This document shows, one piece after another, positions 35,546-46,028 of a DNA stretch of 64,000 bases. A program made the position numbers and the translations under genes. This stretch comes from Prostheceraeus crozeri. Lineage: Eukaryota; Platyhelminthes; Polycladida; Euryleptidae. Below the pieces are notes generated by a model. That model did not search any database. It was not told the origin of the DNA and saw only the letters and a program-made list of their open reading frames with translations. Each line of letters begins with the position of its first letter. Position 1 is the first letter of the stretch. The stretch lies in assembly GCA_907163375.1 (NCBI GenBank), contig CAJQUW010015437.1, positions 248,001 to 312,000 of the forward strand, given 5' to 3'.

Positions 35546-36650
35546 GTATTTGCCGGAGCGGTCGTTTAACCGTCAATACTGATGCCACTTCCATTGTGAT
35601 TGGACCCATCGGTGCCTGCACGTTGAGGTTAGATAACTCTGCTAGATATCCGCGATGTTCTGCGTCGATCGACCTCGATTAAGCTGCATTGTCATGCAGT
35701 GCTCAAATCCCATGATGGAGTTGTGGCTGCCTGAGTCATAGTAAGATTCTGAGATGACACCGATAAGTTCGACCGAAAAATGCAAAAAGATCTATAGTCG
35801 CGTACAAAAAGGGTACCTACATGTATATTGATAGTACTGATAACAACTTACTGCAACTAAAACAACTTATGTTTTAATAGTAAATGAAACTGACTATTAT
35901 AGAAATCTTAATTGTAATCAAATGTGGAATACATTCAAGGACCATTGCATCTGAAGAAGCCATAAAAGATAGGCTTGCATAATAAAATAGGATGAGGCTT
36001 ATCATTTACATTTAATTATCTTAAGAGTCTTCTATTTTTCAAAAATTATGCAATTTATCACTTTTTTTCAATGTAACCGATGATATATTGAAAGGCTTTG
36101 CTTAAACAATGTCCTTCCTCGCAATTTTTTCTTTTTCCTTTCAGCTATCTTCTCTCCATTTGTATCAGTTGATAGTTGCGCGGAATTGATAATCAACGTA
36201 AAATGCTGCAATAATTATCATTATTGGATTATCGTTGGATTTTTGTTTATAATCAGCACCTGTTTTGGCTCTTGCTGTGTTTGCTGTTGCAGTCGCCGCT
36301 AGGTATTGAATAGGATTTCTTTTTCTAAAACATTTGGATTTCAGAATCAATGCATATGTCCATTCGGGGAGACCGCATTCGGGAATATGTTCGAAACTGG
36401 TTGTCTTCAATTACAAGTGCCCTCCACGTTCCACTAGAGTGCCCAACAGTGCCGTGACCCGCCATCAACAAGTTTTGTGACATATCCGCTTCTGAGGCAC
36501 GATCACGCTTCAAAATTGTATTTAAATCTGACAATGAGCGTGTACTGCGAATTTTAGAAGCATTGTTCATTAAGCGTGATACTCCAGATCTTTGCGTACA
36601 AAAGGAACATGATCTGTGTTTACTTTTTCTGTAACTTTTCTTTGTAATAA
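35546..36650. other. Intergenic right flank; broken minus-strand frames
   Basis: 35,546-36,160 holds nothing recognisable. On the minus strand at 36,165-36,666 there are two overlapping open frames (81 and 113 codons) with Ser/Arg-rich segments such as SKIRSTRSLSDLNTILKRD. This could be a decayed host exon interrupted by the mariner, but I recognise no family. Confidence 0.3.
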
Positions 36651-36744
36651 TACGTGGTGCGCCCAATGAGTCGTGAGCCTTTGATAGAAAAAGTCATGCT
36701 ATCCAAAAATAATTCATTGACAAATTATTACATATCATGTACAA

Positions 36745-37690
36745 TTATTTTTCAATGTAACGACCTTCAGCTGCAATGCACTTCCTGCAGCGAACGGCAA
36801 GCTCTTAGGCATTTCTACAGAACTCTGAAGATTTTTCATTGAAAAAACGCACTATTACATACGTTCTGTTACGTATTATAAAACGTTCTGTTATATTCTG
36901 CAGTTCTTTTTTTGAATCAAATTTCTTCCCTCGGAGAGCTTGTTTGAGATGTCTGAGCCACATCCGGATTGTAGGGGGATGAGAGCAGTGTGAGTCCATA
37001 CGCGGCCACAGTTGCTGAAGATCGTTGACTGGTGTGGATCGGGGCGTTGTCTGCCAAAAAGAAAAATTCACGCACGCGACTTTTTCTCTTCTTTCGCATT
37101 TGTTGAACAAGATTGCAGTAATAGTCACTGTTGATCTTCGTTTCAGCACCAGCGATATCAAACAGCAAGATACCGTTCTCATCCCAGAATGCAGTCATCG
37201 ATGCTCCTTTATTGCAAATTGATGACCTTACCTTCTTGAATCCAGCCTCACCAGGGAGTTTCATTCTTGTGACTCTCGTTTGGATTCAGGAAGATAGAGA
37301 GACAGTAGAGGTTCATCCGTAGTGATGTTCTTGAGGAAATGATCTCCGAGTTCTTCATAAAATAGAAGATTTTCTTGGCAAGAGGCCAAACGCTTTGACA
37401 TCATCTCCGCCGTTAGAAACCGTGGCACAAACCTGGAGCACAGCTTCCTGATGCCACATGAACGAGGAAGGGAATGCACGACGTTAAGACGTGTTGTCAA
37501 TTGCCTGGTTGTTATTCGGCTCTCCTCTTTTACGATTTGTTCACGATCTGTAACGGCTTTGTCTTCGATTTCAACTGGCCTTCCTGGTCTTTCGTTGTCC
37601 AGAACAGAAGTTCTTCGGTCTGGAATTCATTAAACCATCTTATATTGTCGCCCAGATGGGACATTCTTCTTGATAGACAGCCATAAATTC
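36745..37690 (-). pseudogene. Mariner transposase, broken
   Basis: Blocks typical of mariner transposases appear in order but in different frames. FVPRFLTAEMMSKRLASCQE and NITTDEPLL (first catalytic Asp region, T-D-E) lie at 37,260-37,500. MTAFWDENGILLFDIAGAET and FFLADNAPIHTS (second Asp in ADNAP) lie at 36,917-37,264. ALRGKKFDS lies in another frame, followed after an in-frame stop by RCRKCIAAEGRYIEK at the C-terminus (to 36,745). At least three frame changes and stops separate these blocks, so no functional protein is made. Confidence 0.85.
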
Positions 37691-37937
37691 CGTTCGAACA
37701 TTGTTTCTTGTCTCCCGTCGTAGGAATAGAACGCGAATAACGCTACGATATTGGACGCTTTCCAACATTGAAGTCAGATTAATGAAAATCAAGCCAAGTA
37801 ATGACAATTAGTCACCAACATCGCAGTCTTTTACTTGAATGTCGGCAGTGAAAAGAGTTCGCACTTGATGACGTCAAAAGTTATCGATTAGATGGATAGA
37901 CCCTCCATGAAGCGCTCTTTCCACATGTGATACTGGG

Positions 37938-38170
37938 GCTGTTCATTAACTAAAATTCTGCTGGCTGAATATTAAATAGTTAATTACTAAAATAGTAAAT
38001 AGTTTTGAGCGACAGTTTAATGCCGAAACCGAATGAAAAATTCGGCCGATTTATTCTACCGGCAGAATTTCAGTCGGTTTCGGTATTATACTGTCGTTCA
38101 AAAACTATTTACCGGCAGAAAATTTAATCGGTTTAATATTCAGCCGAAAGAATTTTAGTTAATGAACAGC
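37938..38170. mobile_element. Nested hairpin MITE (233 bp)
   Basis: The ends GCTGTTCATTAACTAAAATT and their reverse complement bracket an almost complete inverted repeat rich in CCGATTT/AAATCGG and CCGGCAGAA words. It can fold into one long hairpin, has no coding frame, and is inserted in the mariner 3' of the transposase. Confidence 0.75.
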
Positions 38171-38235
38171 AACAAAATCATTTCACTGTGATTGCATTTT
38201 ATACAAAAAGCTCACGACTTAGTGGGCGCACCACG

Positions 38236-38699
38236 TATATCTTTCACTTCGTTTAGCTTGAATGTTACGTCATCGATATCTATGTGAACTGTAACCTTCT
38301 GTATTACACACTCAGCTTGTCACAGTCACTTGTCATTTGCCCGTGTCTAGCCTGACAGAAAACGGGCGAAACAGAAGAATTTGTCAGAAACGTTTTGTTG
38401 AACACGAATACAAATTGAACAACAACATGAATGCGGCTGTATTTATTATTTATAAACTAGCCAAGAGAAGAATGATGATGTAGAAATCGGTTTGAGTTAA
38501 TGGATTTATTGAAAAGAGGTACTCGAAAAGAAAAATCAATACAGCGTTTACCACGAACATCCAAAAAGAGATAAAACAATATTTTCTTGTTCAACAGTGA
38601 AGGAAGGAGATTCCTCAATATTATTATAAGTTCCATAAATTATGACACACTTGACTCTGTCAATCGACCCACGTGTCATCCACGCACACGCTAAAATAA
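38236..38699. other. Intergenic, nothing recognised
   Basis: AT-rich spacer between the mariner and the Tigger. Only short frames. Confidence 0.4.
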
Positions 38700-38701
38700 T
38701 A

Positions 38702-40359
38702 CAGTAAAACCTGTCTGTAATGGACACCATTTTCGGTGGATCAAAGTGTCCATTGAGAACAGGTGTCCATTATGTAAAGGTATCAGTAAGTGGTAGCTAA
38801 AATGTTTATCTCGGCATAAGCTTTGCATAGAATCAGCGTATTCGATTATTATAATTTTGTTAATGTACTTGTAGGCGCGGCCCCATTGTCCAAAATATGT
38901 TATCTCCTTAAATTGTCCACAATGATTCCATTTATCGTGATAATATTATCATATCATTTTGTTATTATTTCAAAAAATATCAAATAACTAATATTCTGAT
39001 AATGTCGATTACATAGTGGATCATTCAAGAATCTAGGATAATCATCATATTTGAATTTATTGATATTATTGATATACATATTTATGAATTCATATTATTT
39101 TTCAAAAAAATAATTTCACTGTGGTTTAAAGTAATTATCAATCGTAGTTTGTTTGGTCTGCGTCATATGTTTCATCTGCATCATTCGAAATCGTTCTTGA
39201 AGAGTAGTTAACATCTCTACACTGTCCGTATCATTCGATTCCACCGCTCTTCGTAGTAGGTCCTTCAATTGATCTTGGTATTCACTCCATGATTTGAGAG
39301 TTCACAGTTCTATCAGTCGGTCGGTCCAGTCACTTACAACTTCCTCTGGAACTTCAGCACTTTCTCCGCTGAGGACGATCTGGGATATGCCGTGTCGCTG
39401 TTGCAAAGCATACAGCCAACCGTTACTTGCGCTGAACTGAGAAATTCCTAGTTCTTTCGCTATCATCGCTGTCTTTTCCTGTATCATCCGGCCTGTGAGA
39501 GGAATATTCTTGGATCTCGCTGATCGAAACCAATCCCACGTCTTTTCGTTGATTTCAGGATATGCTTGACGTTTTCTGACAATTTTGCGGCGGCTTGAAC
39601 TCATTTCACCGGAAGAGAAACTCTCTAAAATTTCCTTTTTCTTTCCGAGGATGTTGCCTATCTGACTTGCCTACTTTCAACTCTTCGGCAATTTTCTGAT
39701 GGACAGGCCTTTCTCACTCAAACGAATGCATTTGACTTTTTCTGAAATAGGTAGCATTGATCGCTTGCGGGACGTCATGATGACTTGTACCAAATTAGAA
39801 AGTGATGAAATTGGTTTAACTCTCCAGCCAGTCTAACAAAGGAGTGAGTTGCCAGCGTGTTGACCAGTCAAGCTTGTTTACTTAAGCAACGAATGTTGGT
39901 GTTGTCGGCTTCGTAAGATCGTCCATCTCGATCTTTTCATTTCGGCTCTCCTGAAGATGCTTGAAAGTGATGGTGTTGGTTGTGTTTACTTTGGCCGGGC
40001 GATGATGAACGCTTGTTGTCAATCATCCTACCATAATACCAATCCTACCTTAATCATCTTTCTTTGTTACTGAATCGTTGCAGTGTCTGCTTTCCACGTT
40101 ATAAAACTGGAGTGTTTACACAAATGGACAATAGTGTCCACTTGAAAGGAAATTAGATGGAAATTCGACAAGGTGTGCCAATTATGATGTCCACATCACG
40201 CAGGTAATTTGTGAGAAAATGCTGTCCATTGTCCACGTTAAGCAGGTGTCCATTATGAAAAGGGGCATTTCAATGGCAAGCAGCATTTATGCAGGACAAA
40301 CTGTCCACTGAGAACGAGTGTCCATTATGTAGAGGGTCCATTGTAAGCAGGTTTTACTG
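38702..40359 (-). mobile_element. Tigger/pogo-like element, internally deleted
   Basis: Ends CAGTAAAACCTG and CAGGTTTTACTG are 12-bp perfect inverted repeats, each flanked by TA, and both are followed inward by repeated GTCCATTATG/GTCCATTG words. This is the Tigger terminal style. Length is 1.66 kb. The transposase remnant lacks the DDE core, so the element is a deletion derivative. Confidence 0.85.
39117..39778 (-). pseudogene. Tigger transposase remnant (HTH domains joined to the C-terminus)
   Basis: The ATG at 39,778 starts a pogo/CENP-B-type N-terminus (RKRSMLPISEKVKCIRLSEK) that is broken by a frameshift near 39,690. It is followed by the second DNA-binding domain, with INEKTWDWFRSARSKNIPLT and ELGISQFSASNGWLYALQQR (39,302-39,604). 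After an in-frame stop, the frame continues to a Tigger-like tail ending TTIDNYFKPQ (stop at 39,117). The catalytic DDE core between these parts is missing. Confidence 0.75.
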
Positions 40360-40659
40360 TATAGCTTTTCCCGTTCTTGTCACCAAAGCACTGAATCAAG
40401 ATACCGGGATTGAAATTTAGTTTACCAGGTTTACCAATTTATGCTTTCAAAATGCCGGGTTTTGCATTCTATGCACCAATTGTCAACATTCAAGTTAACA
40501 TAGGAGGACGCAATATCTATGTATTAGGAATCAAAATCACAATTCAATCAGTCATTACACCAATTCTTCCTTTCATTATGATTTGCGCTCCTCGATATTT
40601 AAAGCGGATGTGGTTACCCAACGCGGTCATTCATTCAGTTTTTGATATCGAATACGCCG

Positions 40660-40793
40660 AATAGAAATCGCATCTCCAATGTGGATCGAAGGCGTCTTGT
40701 TGACGCATATGAAAACAACGATGACTTCATGGCTCCATTTCGACGAAATACGAAGCCAACAAAAGAGACGCTACAGATCAAAGTAAGGGAAGT
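40660..40793 (+). pseudogene. Short transposase-like helix-turn-helix fragment
   Basis: The frame reads RNRISNVDRRRLVDAYENND and continues to KVREV. This resembles the first helix-turn-helix of Tc1/IS630-type transposases (I-S-x-x-x-R-x-R-I-V-x-A-Y/F-E). Only about 45 codons survive. An open frame just upstream (40,410-40,664) has repetitive Ile/Pro composition and no recognisable domain. Confidence 0.35.
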
Positions 40794-40799
40794 ATGCAA

Positions 40800-41390
40800 T
40801 TAAAGCATGATTTGTGGGGACATCTATGATATTACTTTTTCGTTAGCTCTTATAAGCAGTTTTATTTGACGTCTCAACAGAAGAGTATTGAAATATATGT
40901 AGGTACCTTTTTCCATCTATTTTGGTCGAAATTCCAAGCAATTTTGTCAATGATATCTAATGCTATGATTATTTCCAAGCAATTAGGTCACATAGCTTGA
41001 TATTTCCAAACAACTTGGGCAAATTGTTGAAAATAATCAAAATATGTTTTGGTCTTGTCATGTAATTCTTCCAAAAAGTAGCACCAACATGGCACCGGAA
41101 CCTATAAAAAATTACATCAGGAAAAGAGCAGAAATGTTTGGAAGATAACAAGAGGACTTCTTTCAGAATAGTGCTCCCTGAAAACTAGGTTTTCTACAAG
41201 TTGTGCAATCTTTCATAGTACATTTTCCCAAAGCCATGTTTTAAAGCCACCTTTTAAAACCATGCTCTCCAAGAATGAGTTTCATACCGTGTTATACACG
41301 AAATTGCACAGTAGAGTTAGCACAAAAGTATTTCAATTCGTTTCTTTAAATAATACACTATCAATTGAATTTTCAGCATGCCTCATCGTT
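40800..41390. other. Intergenic, nothing recognised
   Basis: AT-rich, with local repeats of TTTCCAAGCAATT/TTTCCAAACAACTT. No gene. Confidence 0.4.
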
Positions 41391-41399
41391 GACAAAAAA

Positions 41400-42115
41400 T
41401 ATACACAACACCTTTAAAACGTCAAGAAAAACATTAGTGATTCTGGCTCAATTGCAAGCAAAGTATGCCCTCACTTTCACATGACGATTCTCGAAACGGC
41501 ATTACAAAAACGGTAACCAATCGATGACTCTGACAAGAAAAACAATTCATGCAATCATGGAATGTTTTCTGTCAATGTTTGTGTCATGCAATCATCGAAC
41601 CAATTTTTAAACTTTTCCATATTATCTTCGCAACAAAGCTTCATGACGTCAGCAAGACATTTGTTACCCTAACTGAATTGCAACCAAAATCTGTCCACAC
41701 CTTTTCATGATAATGCTCCATAGGGTGCTACAACGCAACAAGCAACGGACAGCGATGACCTGAGAAACAACTCTTGCAATCATTTTAATTTTCCATCATC
41801 TCTCGAATTTCACGTAATTTTCTTCGCAACATGACTTCACATAGTCAAGAAAAACATTAGTGACTCCGCTTCAATTGCAACCAAAATCTGTCCACACCTT
41901 TTCATGATAATACTCCATAGGGTGCTACAACGCAACAAGCAACAGACAGCAATGACCTGTGAAACAACTCATGAAATCCTTGAATGTTTCCAGCAATATG
42001 CAAATTGTACGACATTTTCTTTGCAACACAACTTCACAACGTCGGCAAAACATAAATGATCCTGCTTCACTTGCAACCAAAGTATGTCCACACCTTCTCA
42101 TGATCATTCTTAGGA
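41400..42115. repeat. Tandem repeat of ~197 bp next to the second Polinton
   Basis: Four diverged units share AAACATTAGTGA, CAATTGCAACCAAAATCTGT, CCACACCTTTTCATGATAAT and GGGTGCTACAACGCAACAAG. The last two blocks recur at 41,706 and 41,903 (period 197). The outer units are more degraded. Confidence 0.7.
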
Positions 42116-42523
42116 GCACGCCCGTTGTCTACATTCATATACCGGAGCGCGACCGATGACGAAAATTGGACGCTCGAAAACACCTGTAGTCTGAATTCAT
42201 GCACTCACGCACTCTACTCCGGTTGTCTAAATTCTTGCCTTGGACGCCTGATTCTAGACATCGGGCGTGTTCAGGCGCACAAATGTGGACCTTCAGTGCG
42301 CTCAGTGAGTAGTAAGTAAAACTCCACTTCTGGATAGCGCAAGATGGCCTCCGTCGCTGACGTCCCTCCCCTCCTGTCAGTCGAGTCGGTCGTGGTGTGC
42401 CGCCGTGTTGCTTCGAGTCTGACGTCCCCCCCCTCTGGCCGACCGTCGTAGCGCGAGGTGGTGTGTGATGCGCTCTCCAGGTTGGCGTGGTGTGCCGGCC
42501 AGGTTGGGAGGGTGGACTGTCGT

Positions 42524-43390
42524 AGCTCACCTGAAAAAATCCTAAGTGTCAGAGTGGCTTTGTATGGGTAAAATTTTGAAAATCTTCCAAAGTGTGGCAT
42601 TTCGACCTGGGACCCTGACCAAAGTTTGTTTCATCAAATTTCACTGACCCCCCCCCCCGACAGCAATCTTCTAACTTTGGTTCTAGTGGACGGATTTTGT
42701 CTTACAGCTACTCGTTTGAAAGAGGAGAAAAGAAAGCTCGGTGACATTTTTTGTCGCGAGTCAATCGGACCAGCCGTTCAAAAGTTAGAGCTGTTACAAG
42801 ATTTTAGGTCGGAGCTCACCTGAAAAAATCCTAAGTGTCAGAGTGACTTTGTATGGGTAAAATTTTGAAAATTTTCCAAAGTGTGGAATTTCGACCTGGG
42901 ACCCTGACCAAAGTTTGTTTCATCAAATTTCACTGACCCCCCCCCCGACAGCAATCTTCTAACTTTGGTTCTAGTGGACGGATTTTGTCTTACAGCTACT
43001 CGTTTGAAAGAGGAGAAAAAACTGCTCGGTGACATTTTTTGTTGCGAGTCAATCGGACCAGCCGTTCAAAAGTTAGAGCTGTTACAAGATTTTAGGTCGG
43101 AGCTCACCTGAAAAAATCCTAAGTGTCAGAGCGACTTTGTATGGTCAAAATTTTGAAAATTTTCCAAGGTGTGGCATTTCGACCTGGGACCTTTACCACA
43201 ACAGTTTCCATCAAATTTCACCGACCTCCCCCCCTCGGCACCAATCTCCCAACTTTGGTTCTAGAGATCGTAGAAAGTCGTGCAATAGCTCGTTTGAAAG
43301 CTAAGAGTGAGACAAATTCAGTGAAAGAAACGGCTTGTTCATATCTGTCTTCGTTTAGATGTGGGACGCCATTTAAGATTTTGGGAGATT
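42524..43390 (+). repeat. Three ~289-bp subterminal tandem repeats (second element)
   Basis: AGCTCACCTGAAAAAATCC starts units at 42,524, 42,814 and 43,101. Each unit has a C run followed by a TTTGGTTCTAG block, then (GTGGACGGATTTTGTC in the first two). The third unit switches to the palindrome-type sequence (CGTTTGAAAGCTAAGAGTGA), showing direct homology with 14.4-15.5 kb. Confidence 0.75.
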
Positions 43391-43496
43391 GACGAAAAAC
43401 GACAGAGTTAGAATTTCCCAAGAAACAGCTCCAGCGGGCGAATGAAGGCTCGGATAGGTAAACGGTGGCCAGATTTGGAATCAGCTTGATGTTATT

Positions 43497-43640
43497 GTCC
43501 AATGAGGATCGTCATCCAATGAGAATCAAGCATTTCTATATAAATAGCGAGCCTTCCACAGTGAGAATCATTCAATCATTGAATCACACGAGTGACGGAC
43601 GCACATTTTCTCTCTCTCTCTATTCTATTATCCAACTAAA
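43497..43640 (+). promoter_or_regulatory. Promoter of the leftmost gene
   Basis: Two CCAAT boxes (near 43,498 and 43,516) precede TATATAAATAG at 43,537-43,547. A start near 43,570 gives a leader of about 70 nt, ending in a CT-rich tract before the ATG at 43,641. Confidence 0.75.
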
Positions 43641-44415
43641 ATGGTAAGTCGCTACTTCCCTCCCTCTCCTCCCTTGAACGTAAACTTAATACAATCTTTT
43701 TCATTTTCAGGCATCTACTCCATCTGCTGCACTAGTAGGACAAAATGGCGGTCAAACGTTACAAGGTTCGCTACGATCAGATCATCTACAACTGAGGCCA
43801 GTGGAAGAAACAACCAAGGTACATAATCCTACACCGCTACAGCGTAAATTTAAACAAGTCTTGCGTTATGACGATCATGGCGTAGTACTCCAAACGGGAA
43901 TGCTCCCTTCCACGGATGTCAAGATAATGCACAATCAGAATGGGGACTACATACTGATCCCCGTGAGTCCGTACATTCGCCGCCAACTTGATATTATTGA
44001 GGAGTACGTGACATCAAATATGGACATTCCTACTACTCTTGCTCAAGAGTGGAAGGCGAGAGATGACAAGGATACTCCCTATAGAAAGATTTGGGATGGT
44101 AATCACATTTGCCTACCGGTATCACATTGGTGTACTTACTATAAGAAGGAGGGAGATCATTCAATACCCATCAGATGTGATGAGCTCGGAGAAGGTACTT
44201 GGGATATCCTTTTCAAAGTGAATGGGCTATATTATGGTCGGCACAAGGATAATAAAATAGCCTCTCTCTCCATGCATATGGAATCCATCCTATATATTCC
44301 AAAACCACCCAATGTGGACGACATAATTGATCAAATCCTTAACAGCAGTGGTACGAAGCGCAAGTCGGAGAAGAATGCTGCCTCAAAACGCAAACCAAAG
44401 AAAGAGAATTACTAG
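43641..44415 (+). CDS. Leftmost Polinton protein, spliced (235 aa), function unknown
   Basis: Exon 1 contributes only the ATG (43,641-43,643). A 67-bp intron (43,644-43,710, GTAAGT...TTTTCAG) follows, and exon 2 runs 43,711-44,415, giving a product that starts Met-Ala-Ser-Thr. The reading frame is intact. Visible features are a middle region with conserved-looking aromatics (HICLPVSHWCTYYKKEGDHS, then DELGEGTWDILFKVNGLYYG) and a very basic C-terminus (KRKSEKNAASKRKPKKENY) that looks like a nuclear-localisation or DNA-binding tail. I recognise no family. The first position, the strong TATA promoter and the basic tail would suit an early regulatory or DNA-binding protein, but that is inference. 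Confidence 0.7.
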
Positions 44416-44449
44416 TCCTTTCCTAACTCTACCCTATGACAATTTGCTA

Positions 44450-44575
44450 ATGTGCTTTGAGTGTCGTAGACGTGGTCTTATTAGATACATTTTGCTTCTT
44501 CGTTGTCATCATATCATTTGTGTATTTTGTCGTGAAAAGCATCGATGTAATTCTTCATTTTGTAATATGTTATAG
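44450..44575 (+). CDS. Mini RING-like Cys/His protein (41 aa)
   Basis: From the ATG at 44,450 the frame reads MCFECRRRGL, then LLLRCHHIICVFCREKHRC and NSSFCNML. The spacing (CxxC, then CHHxxCxxC, then C...C) is that of a minimal RING finger, most like the compact RINGs of DNA viruses. It lies inside the long intron that joins the ATG exon at 43,641 to the exonuclease exon. The frame is open further upstream, so a spliced, longer form is possible. A second RING-like frame lies at 45,810. Confidence 0.4.
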   Translation: MCFECRRRGLIRYILLLRCHHIICVFCREKHRCNSSFCNML

Positions 44576-44609
44576 AACGTTTCCTTAGATGTGTAAATTT
44601 CCGTTTTAG

Positions 44610-45158
44610 GCTTCTATCATCATTTTTATGGATTGTGAGGGTGAACCTGTACAGGAGCTCAGTGCTATTGCTATGAACAATTGGACATATCAGATTGTTA
44701 GTGTCTATCATCAACATGCCAACTGCGATCCCAATGTTGATCAATGGGCGAGAAAACACATTCATGGACTTAATCTGAAATATTTGCAAGACTATGGCTT
44801 TTCTTGTGAGAGTGCTCTTCTTATTGACTTTAAACGATGGTTAGCTGCTTTCAATGTTATACGCATCTTTTGTAATAATCCTGGTAAGGAGAGGAAAGTA
44901 TTTCCCAATCTAATCATTGATGACATTTTGCTCCCACCTTGGGATAGTAGAGTGAATCAACATTATCATGAAGTCACGAAACGTTTTAAGGATTTGTCTG
45001 TTCCTATTTTGTCTGTTCGTTGTAGTAGCTACGTTCATAACCAATGCTTCTTTCCTCCTTACCTCAACACTGCCAAAGTCCTGTATGGTTATCATTGCTC
45101 GCTGTATGATAGTTACCAGCTGTATCTATTTTATCTCTTTCAAACCATTGATTTATAA
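44610..45158 (+). CDS. DEDDh-type 3'-5' exonuclease homologue
   Basis: From the internal ATG at 44,628 the protein has 176 residues. Motif I is Asp2-x-Glu4 (MDCEGEP), a motif II-like region is RIFCNNPGKE (79-88), and motif III is HCSLYDSYQLYL, with His156 and Asp161 in the Hx4D spacing of DnaQ/TREX-like DEDDh nucleases. Starting at the internal ATG would leave no strand before the catalytic Asp. A splice acceptor (CGTTTTAG) ends at 44,609, and joining the ATG exon at 43,641 to 44,610 adds Ala-Ser and a hydrophobic strand in frame, so the spliced start is preferred. Expected role: proofreading, or degradation of DNA or RNA. A second motif-II acidic residue is not certain. Confidence 0.6.
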   Translation, partial: ASIIIFMDCEGEPVQELSAIAMNNWTYQIVSVYHQHANCDPNVDQWARKHIHGLNLKYLQDYGFSCESALLIDFKRWLAAFNVIRIFCNNPGKERKVFPNLIIDDILLPPWDSRVNQHYHEVTKRFKDLSVPILSVRCSSYVHNQCFFPPYLNTAKVLYGYHCSLYDSYQLYLFYLFQTIDL

Positions 45159-45242
45159 TGCATGCTTGTTACAGTTATTCAATAAATGTTACTATGAGAA
45201 GAGTTGTTTTCATGCAATGGATGGGTTAGATAAAGGGCGATC

Positions 45243-45651
45243 ATGTCTTTCTCAAACGACTGTGGAACATTACATTTTTATAGGCAAAGTTTAAAAGGAG
45301 CTGTTCAAGATTATGTGATAAATTTTCATAAAGATGAGACCGACATCGAAGCAGTGGTCGATGATGCTAGCACTCTATTTCTAGAGTTAATGAATACATT
45401 CTCTGATAGCATTGTCATGGCGCGATTAGTTGCGAAAATTAAGTTTAGTCAATGGAAAGGAAGAGGTGGAAAGTCGCTCTTTCCATTTTGCTTCTTATTC
45501 AATGGAAGTGGTAGATCACCCCCAAGAACTTTTTAAAAGACATATGATAAAAATTGCTGAACGTCTTAACGCATTTAACCATCATGGTAGCAGTCTAGTG
45601 ATTGAAGCGATTTCAGATATTCACATTCAACTTTCCATAAAGAAAAATTGA
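45243..45651 (+). pseudogene. Unrecognised Polinton protein, frameshifted
   Basis: The ATG at 45,243 opens a frame with VINFHKDETDIEAVVDDAST, and continues protein-like to about 45,470. From there a second frame carries FHFASYSMEVVDHPQELFK and ends HIQLSIKKN at 45,651. Both halves look coding and neither alone looks complete, so a single frameshift near 45,470 is the simplest reading. No catalytic motifs or metal sites are seen. It sits between the exonuclease and the second RING-like frame. Confidence 0.5.
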
Positions 45652-45809
45652 AAATGCAGTGGTACTTGATTGTAGCACAACTGGTTTTCGAGCTATGTCT
45701 GCCCACTCTCGAAGTATATTCCTTCTGTACATGCGTCTATTATTTAGAAAAGGCTAGCAAATTCATATCTTCAAAAAGACTTACTATAGACATCAGTAAC
45801 GGTGAAACT

Positions 45810-45977
45810 ATGTGTTGTGATCTATGTAAGCGAAAGGATGGAAATGAAAAGCGCATCTTCCAGAGATGTAAGCATGCTTTTTGTCAACGCTGTTTCATAC
45901 GTAATTGCATTCATTTTTGCAAATGTAACCACTGTGATATTGCTCATTTCGAGTGTCACTTATGTCGCAATAGTTAG
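45810..45977 (+). CDS. RING-like Cys/His protein (55 aa, or 109 aa from 45,648)
   Basis: From Met at 45,810 the frame reads MCCDLCKRKDGNEKR, CKHAFCQRCF and CKCNHCD, and ends ECHLCRNS. The order CxxC, CxHxxCxxC, CxxxxxCxC...C is a RING or RING-like fold. The frame is open upstream to the ATG at 45,648, which would add a hydrophobic, Cys-containing N-terminus (WYLIVAQLVFELCLP). This may be a signal-anchor or an unrelated extension. A ubiquitin-ligase role is plausible for viral RING proteins but is not shown here. Confidence 0.45.
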   Translation: MCCDLCKRKDGNEKRIFQRCKHAFCQRCFIRNCIHFCKCNHCDIAHFECHLCRNS

Positions 45978-45982
45978 TACCT

Positions 45983-45990
45983 ATGCAAAT
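45983..45990 (+). promoter_or_regulatory. ATGCAAAT motif upstream of the basic virion gene
   Basis: An octamer-like ATGCAAAT lies 39 bp before the ATG at 46,029. One of five ATGCAAA copies, each shortly ahead of a virion-type gene. Confidence 0.35.
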
Positions 45991-46028
45991 GTGGTAAAGA
46001 TAGGTTTTAGCAAAGACTAACACGGAAA

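Larger units (their letters stand above)
36653..38235 (-). mobile_element. Mariner-family DNA transposon, inactive
   Basis: Inverted ends of about 26 bp (CGTGGTGCGCCCAATGAGTC at the left, complementary to the right end with two differences) are each bordered by TA, the mariner target duplication. Length is about 1.58 kb. It contains a decayed transposase on the minus strand and a nested hairpin MITE. It lies between the palindromic element and the Tigger. Confidence 0.85.

Noticed and set aside
40410-40664. 84-codon plus-strand frame beside the Tigger
   Set aside because: Repetitive Ile/Pro/Phe composition, no domain, no neighbour support.
42135-42600. Overlapping minus-strand frames across the left terminus of the second element
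   Set aside because: They cross the element boundary and the C-rich subterminal repeats; no conserved features.
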